Source: Deltaproteobacteria bacterium
GTDB lineage: Bacteria; Desulfobacterota; Syntrophia; Syntrophales; UBA2210
Reading direction: 5' to 3'
Length of the DNA stretch: 5,377 nt
Assembly: GCA_019314085.1 (NCBI GenBank)
Contig: JAFCZZ010000170.1
Location: 1 to 5,377 of the forward strand
Shown here: positions 1-5,377 of the stretch, in pieces
How the letters are laid out: each line of letters begins with the position of its first letter
How positions within the stretch are numbered: the stretch's first letter is position 1
Translations under genes and position numbers: made by a program
The notes under the pieces: model-generated
What the model was told of the DNA's origin: nothing
Seen by the model: only the letters and a program-made list of their open reading frames with translations
The model's database searches: none

Positions 1-554
1 ATAAGGACTTTCCCATCGGTGTGCACCGGGGTTACCGCCATGCCTTCCCGGCCTATCATCCCCTCTGTCCCCGTGAAGGGTTTTCCTCTCTGCGCCTTGA
101 CGGCAAGCGATACAACGGCGACAAAGAAGAGGGATATGACCCCTATGGTGGGTATCATTACAGCAAACGATACCCTGAGGGCCGGGGCCGAAGACTCAAA
201 AAGCATCACCGAACCCAGGACAAGGGAGATAACCCCTGCCACGCTGAGCATACCGTGGCTTACGATCTTTATCTCCGCGATAAAGAGGATGATACCGAAC
301 AGTATCAGAGCAACACCGGCATAGTTCACCGGAAGGGTCTGCATGGCGAAGAAGGAGAGTATGAGAGAAATCCCCCCGACGACACCGGGGAGAATCGCCC
401 CCGGGTGGGCAAATTCAAAATAGAGCCCGGCCAGGCCTATCATCATCAGGAGGTAGGCTATATTGGGATTGCTCAGGGTCACCAGGATACTATCGCGCAA
501 TCCCATCTCCCTTGTATTGATGACAGCTCCCTTCGTATCGAGGGGCACATCCCC
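1..554 (-). pseudogene. nfeD: NfeD membrane and soluble-domain half, in frame downstream of the amber codon, cut by the left window edge
   Basis: Reading straight on from the TAG in the same frame gives 184 codons with no further stop, and they look like the normal second half of long NfeD. After a short linker comes SNPNIAYLLMMIGLAGLYFE, the conserved motif FAHPGAILPGVVGGISLIL, FAMQTLPVNYAGVALILFG, AEIKIVSHGMLSVAGVISL and a last hydrophobic stretch VMIPTIGVISLFFVAVVSL. Together these give about four to six membrane segments. Then GTEGMIGREGMAV starts the C-terminal OB-fold NfeD domain, whose last few dozen residues lie outside the window. The tight conservation argues for one gene interrupted by a single codon. 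If translated separately, a TTG at 498-500 with AAGGGAG about 6 nt upstream (507-513) would start just before the first membrane segment. I class it as the 3' part of a disrupted gene; recoding or independent translation remains possible. Confidence 0.85.
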
Positions 555-557
555 CTA
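555..557 (-). other. In-frame amber codon (TAG) inside nfeD
   Basis: The codon context is CTT CCG TAG GGG GAT. It lies in the variable linker between the protease domain (ending AKIDGTTIVLP) and the membrane domain (starting GDVPLDTKGAV). It is one substitution from GAG, AAG or CAG, residues that would be unremarkable at such a linker position. No known readthrough context, SECIS-like element (which would concern TGA anyway) or slippery site is apparent. Sequencing error, recent nonsense mutation, pyrrolysine or suppressor decoding, and gene fission are all open. Confidence 0.9.
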
Positions 558-1202
558 CGGAAGGACAATGGTCGTCCCGTCTATCTTTGCGAGCAGGTCA
601 TCTATATCGGAGGCGATGACGTCAATAACATTCAGATTGAGCGCCTCTTCAGCCGAGATGGAGACACTCTCCCTGACGGCCTTCTCGGCCCAGTCGGCGT
701 TTCGCACCCGCTGCTGGGCTATCCCTCTGGCGTAAGCGACTGCATCATTTTCCACCTTTTTCGCCATCGTTTCGTCCATCTTGCCCCCGATACCGATCGC
801 AACCGGATGGGCGGCTCCTATGTTGGTGCTCGGGGCCATGGCGGCCACCGAAGCGGCCATGGTTATCATGACCCCCGCTGACGCAGCGCGCGCGCCGGAA
901 GGGTGAACAAAAACGATGATCGGCAGGGGGGGGGTGAGGAGCTTCTTGACGATATCCCTCATCGCCAGATCCAGCCCCCCGGGGGTATCCAGAAGGATAA
1001 TAACCCCGGCGGATCCCTCCGCTTGAGATATGTCAATGCCCCTGGCAACATAGTCCGCGACGGCGGGGGTAATAGCTGAATCAATCGTAATGACATCAAA
1101 GACACCGCCCCTCTCCTCTTCGCCAAAGGCCTCTCCTCCAACGATAACAGCAAGAAAGATCAGCACCAGTATGACAATACCTGCTCGGATTCTCTCTTTC
1201 AT
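555..1202 (-). CDS. nfeD: NfeD-family membrane serine protease, N-terminal ClpP-like half (ends at an in-frame amber codon)
   Basis: This is the protease half of a long-form NfeD (1510-type) protein, 215 residues up to a TAG. Residues about 7-27 are a hydrophobic signal peptide or anchor. They are followed by a ClpP/SppA-like crotonase fold: the LLDTPGGLDLA oxyanion-type motif at about 70-80 and SGARAASAG at about 102-110, with S108 as the expected nucleophile, then SISAEEALNLNVIDVIA and DIDDLLAKIDG at the domain end. In the archaeal PH1510 enzyme the dyad is Ser-Lys; by eye its Lys aligns with R159 here (AYARGIAQQR), which I recall being common in bacterial members. The ATG at 1200-1202 is preceded by a GGGGGAA Shine-Dalgarno about 5 nt upstream. 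It is third in the coaBC-udg-nfeD direction, 78 nt after udg. Family members cleave membrane partners such as slipins; no slipin is visible here. The reading frame continues beyond the stop (see 1-554). Confidence 0.88.
   Translation of the reverse strand: MKERIRAGIVILVLIFLAVIVGGEAFGEEERGGVFDVITIDSAITPAVADYVARGIDISQAEGSAGVIILLDTPGGLDLAMRDIVKKLLTPPLPIIVFVHPSGARAASAGVMITMAASVAAMAPSTNIGAAHPVAIGIGGKMDETMAKKVENDAVAYARGIAQQRVRNADWAEKAVRESVSISAEEALNLNVIDVIASDIDDLLAKIDGTTIVLP
926..934. repeat. G9 homopolymer (C9 on the nfeD coding strand)
   Basis: Nine consecutive G on the plus strand encode the T-P-P-L stretch of the NfeD protease domain (residues about 90-93). Protein similarity is in the same frame on both sides, so the tract length as given is the coding one. 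Such tracts are prone to slippage and to miscalling. Confidence 0.9.
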
Positions 1203-1280
1203 GAAACTTCCCCCGAAACTCTCTCGATTCCCCTCACTCCGGGAATGGCATGGGTGTTATCTCGTTCTCTTATCAACGCC

Positions 1281-2000
1281 CTAAGGCTCCTGTTGTAGTT
1301 CTTTCATAATCATCTGAACATCCTCCCACACCTTCTTCTTCGCGCCTGGATTGCGCAGGAGATATGCGGGATGGTACGTGGGCATGAGTCGTATTCCATG
1401 ATAGGAGTGAAATCGGCCGCGCAGTACGGAAATAGCGGTATCCGTCTTGAGGAGGGTCTGGGCAGCAAACTTACCCAGCGCACAGATCACACGCGGCTGG
1501 ATAGACTGAAGTTGCTTGACGAGAAAGGGCTCGCACATTGTAATCTCATCCGTTTCGGGGTTGCGGTTCTTCGGTGGTCGGCATTTCAGGATATTGCATA
1601 TATATACTTCATCCCTGGTCAGCCCCATGGCCTTGATAATGTCCGTGAGGAGCTGTCCCGCCCGGCCCACAAAGGGCCGCCCCTGTCGATCCTCATCTCT
1701 TCCGGGCGCCTCACCCACGAATACGAGGTCGGCACGGGGGTTTCCCTCCCCGAAGATGATGTTGTTCCTCCCGCTATGCAGCTTGCACCGCGTGCAGTCT
1801 CCCAGCTCCGCCCGTATATCTTCCAGCGTCTCGGAAGGCACGCAAATTACCCCATTATTCGGCATGGTATCAACCGGCATGGAGGAGACTGCACCCGGAT
1901 CTCCTTTGAGATACAGTCTGGAGATGCCGCTCCCTGATTCTTTTTCCGAGAGTATATGACCTTTCAGGGCATCCGTCAGATCCAGGAGTTCGTCTCTCAT
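1281..2000 (-). CDS. udg: Uracil-DNA glycosylase, family 4 (Fe-S, UdgA type)
   Basis: The product excises uracil from DNA in base excision repair. It has 239 residues from the ATG at 1998-2000. The family 4 hallmarks are present. Four cysteines suited to a [4Fe-4S] cluster lie at C69 and C72 (CTRCKLH), C140 (ILKCRPPKNRNP) and C156, the last pair separated by 15 residues. The uracil-binding motif GEAPGRDED is at about 96-104, with GRPFVGRAGQLL after it, and HPAYLLR at about 210-216 is the second catalytic-pocket motif. Roughly 60 N-terminal residues before the core are poorly conserved, a known extension in bacterial members. An upstream in-frame TTG (2004-2006) would add two residues, but GGAAAGGG about 6 nt before the ATG favours the ATG. 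The gene is translationally coupled to coaBC: the coaBC TGA (2003-2005) lies 2 nt before the start. It ends in TAG, with an in-frame TAA eight codons later (1257-1259). Confidence 0.95.
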   Translation of the reverse strand: MRDELLDLTDALKGHILSEKESGSGISRLYLKGDPGAVSSMPVDTMPNNGVICVPSETLEDIRAELGDCTRCKLHSGRNNIIFGEGNPRADLVFVGEAPGRDEDRQGRPFVGRAGQLLTDIIKAMGLTRDEVYICNILKCRPPKNRNPETDEITMCEPFLVKQLQSIQPRVICALGKFAAQTLLKTDTAISVLRGRFHSYHGIRLMPTYHPAYLLRNPGAKKKVWEDVQMIMKELQQEP

Positions 2001-2002
2001 GG

Positions 2003-3205
2003 TCAACCCTTTCCGATATCGGAGATATCCAAGACCCTGTCCAGAATTCGGTCCGCCACATCCCTTTTGTCCATCAGGGGTAGTTCCTCAATATTTCCGG
2101 CCGTATCCATAATCTTCACGATATTGGTATCATGCTGAAACCCTGACCCGGGGAGACCCAGTTCGTTCGCTATGATCAGGTCCATCCCCTTGGCCTTCAT
2201 CTTGGCCCGCGCATTTTTGACAAGATCTTCCGTCTCCATGGCAAACCCAACCAGGATGCGATTTCCTTTCTTCTTGCTGACTTCGGAGATGATATCGGGG
2301 GTCTTTTCGAGACTGATATCCAGTCGTCCGGCCCCCTTCTTTATCTTGGAGTCCGACGAGCTGACCGGCCGGTAATCGGCCACCGCGGCGGCCTTGATGA
2401 TGACCGTTGCCTCATCGATATGTTCCATCACGGCATCCCTCATCTCGGAGGCGCTGGAAACCCCGACGAACCGTACACCCGCCGGTACGGGGAGCGAGAC
2501 GGGTCCGCTGATCAGTGTGACGTCAGCTCCTCTCCTCCCCGCCATGACGGCCAGGGCGTATCCCATCTTTCCCGAAGAGTGATTGGATATATACCTCACC
2601 GGATCAAAGGGCTCCCGGGTGGGGCCTGCGGTGATCAGTATCCGGTGTCCGATCAGATCCTTTTTAGTCAAAACTGCTTCAACCTTTTCGACGATATCGG
2701 CAGGATCGGGCAATCTCCCCGCCCCATCCGCCTTGCAGGCAAGCTCACCGCTCTCGGCATCCATAAAGAGGTAACCCAACGCTGAGAGTCTGTCGATATT
2801 GGATCGGAGGACGGGATTGTCGTACATGTTCACATTCATCGCCGGGCATATCAGGACCGGGGCCTTTGTCGCCGCTACGGTTGTCGAAAGAAGGTCATCG
2901 GCGATACCGGATGCTATCTTACCGATGATATTGTAGGTCGCGGGCGCAATGACGACTATATCAGCGGCCTGCGCCAGGGAGATATGGTGTATGTCCCAGT
3001 CCCCGGAGAGGGAAAACATGTCGGTGTAGACGGGATTGCCGGAGAGGGTCTGCAGGGTGAGCGGGGTGATGAACCGGGCCGCATTCGGGGTCATAATCAC
3101 CTTCACTGTCGCCCCTCGTTTTATGAATTCCCTCGTCAGTATCGCCGCCTTGTATGCTGCAATGCCGCCGGTTATTCCGAGAACGATCTTCTTGTCTTTC
3201 AGCAT
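2003..3205 (-). CDS. coaBC: Bifunctional phosphopantothenoylcysteine decarboxylase / phosphopantothenate-cysteine ligase
   Basis: This enzyme catalyses two successive cytosolic steps of coenzyme A synthesis: ligation of cysteine to 4'-phosphopantothenate, then decarboxylation to 4'-phosphopantetheine. The 400-residue length is normal. The N-terminal FMN-dependent CoaC domain has GITGGIAAYKA (10-20), the active-site His in HHISLAQAADIVVIAPAT (H74), the PAMNVNMYDNP loop (N124) and the substrate-clamp Cys in ELACKADGAGRL (C157). The CoaB ligase domain starts near 188 with ILITAGPTREPFDPVRYISN and HSSGKMGYALA. It contains AAAVADYRP and the KIKK lysine motif (about 287-290). The ATG at 3203-3205 has AAGGGC about 7 nt upstream. 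It is the first gene of the probable coaBC-udg-nfeD operon and divergent from the M23 gene. No damage is seen. Confidence 0.97.
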   Translation of the reverse strand: MLKDKKIVLGITGGIAAYKAAILTREFIKRGATVKVIMTPNAARFITPLTLQTLSGNPVYTDMFSLSGDWDIHHISLAQAADIVVIAPATYNIIGKIASGIADDLLSTTVAATKAPVLICPAMNVNMYDNPVLRSNIDRLSALGYLFMDAESGELACKADGAGRLPDPADIVEKVEAVLTKKDLIGHRILITAGPTREPFDPVRYISNHSSGKMGYALAVMAGRRGADVTLISGPVSLPVPAGVRFVGVSSASEMRDAVMEHIDEATVIIKAAAVADYRPVSSSDSKIKKGAGRLDISLEKTPDIISEVSKKKGNRILVGFAMETEDLVKNARAKMKAKGMDLIIANELGLPGSGFQHDTNIVKIMDTAGNIEELPLMDKRDVADRILDRVLDISDIGKG

Positions 3206-3235
3206 AATGGTGCCCTTGTATCCGCAGATTACGTA

Positions 3236-3250
3236 GAAACGTACCGTTTC
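3236..3250. repeat. Inverted repeat GAAACG-TAC-CGTTTC upstream of coaBC
   Basis: Six-base arms are separated by three bases, about 31-45 nt before the coaBC start. The right arm overlaps a short direct repeat (CCGTTT at 3244-3249 and 3251-3256). It could be an operator half-site pair, or a small hairpin in the coaBC leader if transcription starts upstream of it. Confidence 0.6.
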
Positions 3251-3256
3251 CCGTTT

Positions 3257-3272
3257 GGTTTTTATAAAAACC
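3257..3272. repeat. Perfect 16-bp palindrome in the divergent promoter region
   Basis: GGTTTTTATAAAAACC equals its own reverse complement, with no spacer; symmetry stops immediately outside it. Its position between two divergent genes suits an operator for a dimeric regulator. The internal TATAAA on each strand could also overlap a -10 element. There is no known regulator match I can name. Confidence 0.75.
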
Positions 3273-3291
3273 TGAAATGTAACAAAATACG

Positions 3292-3321
3292 TTGAAAAAT
3301 ATAGCAGTTATTATATATAAG
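3292..3321 (+). promoter_or_regulatory. Candidate sigma-70 promoter for the M23 peptidase gene
   Basis: TTGAAA at 3292-3297 (five of six bases match TTGACA) is followed by the TATATAAG stretch. Hexamers there give 16-18 bp spacing (for example TATAAG at 3316-3321, 18 bp). Transcription would begin near 3327, giving a leader of about 40 nt. This is a prediction from consensus only; AT-rich DNA produces chance matches. Confidence 0.4.
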
Positions 3322-3367
3322 GTCAACTGTTAAGGATTTGTCATATAACTGCAAAAGAGAGGAACAT

Positions 3368-4699
3368 ATGCGAAAATATCTGAGGTTTCTGGGTCTTGCC
3401 GTACTGGTTGTGCTGACATGCGCCGGGATTTGGCTATGTATGGTGTATTGCGAAGGAGAAGACCCTGAGATAGTATTAAGCAAAAATATCAAGATGATAG
3501 GGCAGAGAACCACCTTCGATATCACCTGTAACGACAGAAAGAGCGGGATTCGAAGTATCTCAGTTGATATAGTTCAGGACGGCGAAAAAGACACCTTAGA
3601 ATCTCTAAACCTGCCGGCGCGGGGGACCATGCAGGAGACCCTGACGATCGATCTGCTCCCCGAAGACCTGAAGCTCCACGACGGAAACGCCACGATCGAG
3701 ATATCGGTTATCGATTTTTCCCTCAGAAAGAACACACGGACCGTGACATTCGGGGTGGTTATAGATACCATCCCCCCCCAGATATCCCCTGTAAGTACGT
3801 ATCACTACATAAATCCCGGGGGGGCATGTGTCGTCGCCTACACCCTTTCAGAAGACGTGTCCCGAAGCGGTGTGCAGGTCGATAATGATTTCTTCCCCTC
3901 CTATCCGACAGACTCAGGGAGCGTTGTGAGCCGCACCTCTTATTTTGCCATCCCCACCATAGATGCCGCAAAGAAACACTTAAAGATACAGATCCTGGCC
4001 GAGGACAATGCCGGTAATATCGCACTCTTCCCCGTCTCCTTCCACGTCAAAAGCAAGAAGTTCCGCGCGGACAGGATGAACATCTCTCAGCGTTTTCTGG
4101 AGATAAAGGTGCCGGAATTTCAGCACCGATATAAAGCCCTGGCAGGGACCACTTTAGTCAAGGCTTTCTCTTACATAAACACACAGATACGGTTACAAGA
4201 CAAGGAAACCATCGAAGCGATCTGCAGGAACACACGCCCGGAGAAGCTTTGGGAGGGAGCCTTCCTCCGGATGCAGAACGCCGCAACCATGGCAACCTTC
4301 GGCGACAGGAGGACGTACTACCACAACGGTGAGGTGATAAGCAAGAGCGTCCATATGGGGGTCGATCTTGCCTCTACGAGAAACGCACGGGTGGTGGCAT
4401 CCAATGCGGGTGTTATCGCCTTTACGGGGCGTATCGGAATCTACGGTAACACGGTCATCATCGATCACGGGATGGGAATCCTCAGCCTGTATGGCCATCT
4501 TTCATCGATAAGCACAAGAAAGGATCAAGTCGTCAAGAAGGGGGAAGAGATCGGAAGGACAGGTCTGACCGGTATGGCGGGAGGCGATCACCTGCACTTC
4601 AGTATGATCGTAGGCGGAAAATTCGTAAACCCCGTGGAATGGTGGGATCCACACTGGATACAGGATAACATAACAAGGAAGCTTTCCGGCGAGGGATAA
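3368..4699 (+). CDS. Membrane-anchored M23 (LytM-type) metallopeptidase with N-terminal Ig-like region
   Basis: This is a probable zinc endopeptidase acting on peptidoglycan cross-links or stem peptides in the periplasm. The product has 443 residues from the ATG at 3368, preceded by AGAGAGGA about 5 nt upstream. A TTG at 3338 would add ten residues but is less convincing. Residues about 5-27 form one hydrophobic segment, a signal anchor or uncleaved signal peptide; the Cys at 18 lacks a good lipobox. Residues about 33-230 are beta-rich and resemble two bacterial Ig-like units, the junction marked by VVIDTIPPQISP (130-141). A linker with MNISQRFLEIKVPEF (237-251) precedes the peptidase domain. 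There the zinc ligands H329 and D333 (HMGVD) and H410 (HLH, 408-410) are all present, together with YGHL (H377) and the GNTVIIDHG strand. It therefore looks catalytically active, unlike degenerate LytM activators. No dedicated partner gene is visible. Confidence 0.92.
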   Translation: MRKYLRFLGLAVLVVLTCAGIWLCMVYCEGEDPEIVLSKNIKMIGQRTTFDITCNDRKSGIRSISVDIVQDGEKDTLESLNLPARGTMQETLTIDLLPEDLKLHDGNATIEISVIDFSLRKNTRTVTFGVVIDTIPPQISPVSTYHYINPGGACVVAYTLSEDVSRSGVQVDNDFFPSYPTDSGSVVSRTSYFAIPTIDAAKKHLKIQILAEDNAGNIALFPVSFHVKSKKFRADRMNISQRFLEIKVPEFQHRYKALAGTTLVKAFSYINTQIRLQDKETIEAICRNTRPEKLWEGAFLRMQNAATMATFGDRRTYYHNGEVISKSVHMGVDLASTRNARVVASNAGVIAFTGRIGIYGNTVIIDHGMGILSLYGHLSSISTRKDQVVKKGEEIGRTGLTGMAGGDHLHFSMIVGGKFVNPVEWWDPHWIQDNITRKLSGEG

Positions 4700-4708
4700 G
4701 GCGTCCGG

Positions 4709-5376
4709 TCAGGATTTGTCTATATCCCGGTGGCTGACATTCGTTGTATAGTTTCCGCTCTTAAAATAGGCGGCCAGCTGGTTGAGAATAACGACCGACC
4801 GATGTCTTCCGCCCCGCCGGTACATCCCACGGCAATATTCAGATATGACTTCCCCTCTTTTTCATAGAGTGGCACCAAGAATGTCATCATGTCGGACAGG
4901 CGTATGAGAAACTGTTCGGTATCATCCCATCCCATAACGTATTCCTCCACGGCCTTTTCATTTCCGTTGTGTTCCTTGAGGTCCTTGACAAAATAGGGGT
5001 TGGGAAGAAATCTCACATCCAGGACGATATCCGCATCGGGAGGCAGGCCGAAGCGGTATCCAAACGATATCAGGTTTATAATAAGTTTTTTGGTTTTGCC
5101 TGGTATAACGAAGAGCCTCTGGACATGCTCATTGAGCTGGTGGACACTATACCCCGACGTATCAACAATGTTGCTGGCCATCTCCTTCAATTCGCGTAGC
5201 ATCTCCCGCTCTAAATTGATACTTTCAAGGATGGTCTTGTCTTTCGAGAGGGGATGCGTCCTCCTCGTCTCGCTGAACCTTCGCAGGAGCAGTTCATCGC
5301 TCGTATCGAGAAAGAGTATCTCGATATCGTACTTTTTTTTCCTCAAGCGAGAGAGAACCTCTATATGTTTTTCAAG
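4709..5376 (-). pseudogene. rapZ: RapZ (RNase adapter / YvcJ-family nucleotide-binding protein), 3' part, frameshifted near its end
   Basis: The gene enters from the right edge; the N-terminal P-loop is off-window. Visible are ILFLDTSDELLLRRFSETRR, HPLSKDKTI, LIISFGYRFGLP-like LISFGYRFGLPPDADIVLD, VRFLPNPYF and LNIAVGCTGG, all diagnostic of RapZ. In enterobacteria RapZ binds the sRNA GlmZ and presents it to RNase E to control glucosamine-6-phosphate synthesis; in other phyla the role is less clear. As given, the frame reads through GCTGG into unrelated residues and stops at TAG 4720-4722. Removing one copy of the 5-bp repeat at 4809-4818 instead gives GCTGGRHRSVVILNQLAAYF and then KSGNYTTNVSHRDIDKS ending at TGA 4709-4711, a normal family terminus. 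The family's basic C-terminal RNA/ligand-binding region would be lost in the frameshifted form. Convergent with the M23 gene, with 9 nt between the restored stops. Confidence 0.9.
4809..4818 (-). repeat. 5-bp tandem duplication causing the rapZ frameshift
   Basis: The coding strand reads ACC GGCGG GGCGG AAGACAT. A single copy gives ACC GGC GGA AGA CAT, that is T-G-G-R-H of the conserved GCTGG-x-HRSV motif. Two copies shift the frame. The repeat is perfect and abuts with no spacer, typical of replication slippage or a sequence or assembly artefact in GC-rich DNA. Confidence 0.88.
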
Positions 5377-5377
5377 G

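Larger units (their letters stand above)
3206..3367. promoter_or_regulatory. AT-rich divergent intergenic region between coaBC and the M23 gene
   Basis: This 162-bp stretch lies between the start codons of two divergently transcribed genes and must carry both promoters. It is clearly more AT-rich than the flanking coding DNA and holds two inverted repeats (3236-3250 and 3257-3272) and a plus-strand promoter candidate (3292-3321). For the minus strand the palindrome supplies a TATAAA-like -10, but I see no good -35 at 16-18 bp from it, so the coaBC promoter is unassigned. Confidence 0.6.

Noticed and set aside
21..881. Plus-strand open frame of 286 codons opposite nfeD
   Set aside because: It lies antisense to clearly conserved NfeD sequence, has low-complexity HRD/G-rich composition, and shows no recognisable domain. 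It is a shadow of the minus-strand gene.
1227..1246. Inverted repeat ATTCCC-8 nt-GGGAAT between udg and nfeD, considered as a terminator
   Set aside because: The stem is only 6 bp, the loop is 8 nt and no U-tract follows. The gap is short and nfeD has a strong ribosome site, so the genes are more likely co-transcribed.
1371..1959. Two long plus-strand open frames opposite the UDG gene
   Set aside because: The minus-strand frame carries all family 4 UDG motifs; the opposite frames have no recognisable features.
3338..3367. TTG start adding ten residues to the M23 protein
   Set aside because: The ATG at 3368 has a better spaced Shine-Dalgarno (AGAGAGGA), and starting there places the hydrophobic anchor right after a short basic N-terminus.
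3375..3430. Lipoprotein signal (Cys at residue 18 of the M23 protein)
   Set aside because: The residues before the Cys (V-L-T) lack the small G/A/S at -1 expected in a lipobox, and the hydrophobic stretch continues past the Cys, fitting a membrane anchor better.
4708..4738. GTCAG...CTGAC inverted repeat near the convergent gene ends, considered as a bidirectional terminator
   Set aside because: Only 5 bp of pairing across a 21-nt loop, inside the rapZ coding region, and without flanking T-runs.
1..5377. CRISPR, tRNA, transposon, phage or toxin-antitoxin content
   Set aside because: No spaced direct repeats, tRNA-like cloverleaf, transposase motifs or terminal repeats were seen. Nearly all the sequence is accounted for by five conserved cellular genes.

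Overview
The window carries five protein genes and no RNA genes, mobile elements, CRISPR arrays or attachment sites. All five products are ordinary bacterial housekeeping or envelope proteins: an NfeD-type membrane serine protease, a family 4 Fe-S uracil-DNA glycosylase, the bifunctional coenzyme A enzyme CoaBC, an M23 metallopeptidase, and RapZ. The protein styles (family 4 UDG with an N-terminal extension, long NfeD, M23 protein with Ig-like repeats, RapZ ending in a DIDKS-type tail) suggest a Desulfobacterota ('deltaproteobacterial') or similar anaerobic Gram-negative genome. That placement is an inference by eye, not a search result. Coding DNA is moderately GC-rich, with several long G/C homopolymers. 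The only AT-rich stretch is the divergent intergenic region at about 3206-3367.

Layout: on the minus strand, reading right to left from 3205, coaBC, udg and nfeD form a probable operon. coaBC and udg are practically fused (the TGA of coaBC lies 2 nt before the udg ATG). nfeD follows after a 78-nt gap and runs off the left edge. On the plus strand, divergent from coaBC, a membrane-anchored M23 peptidase occupies 3368-4699. Converging on it from the right edge is the 3' part of rapZ on the minus strand.

Two genes are interrupted, and these are the real points of interest. nfeD has an in-frame amber codon (TAG, 555-557) exactly between its protease domain and its membrane/NfeD half, and the frame stays open with clear NfeD homology for 184 more codons to the window edge. 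rapZ is frameshifted by a perfect 5-bp tandem duplication (GGCGG-GGCGG on its coding strand, 4809-4818) inside its conserved GCTGG-x-HRSV motif. Removing one copy restores a full-length family C-terminus ending at a TGA at 4709-4711. Either could be a sequencing or assembly error, a recent mutation or (for the amber) recoding, and the window alone cannot decide.

The coaBC/M23 intergenic region holds a perfect 16-bp palindrome and a neighbouring hairpin-type inverted repeat, plus a plausible sigma-70 promoter for the M23 gene. I see no convincing undescribed multi-gene system here.
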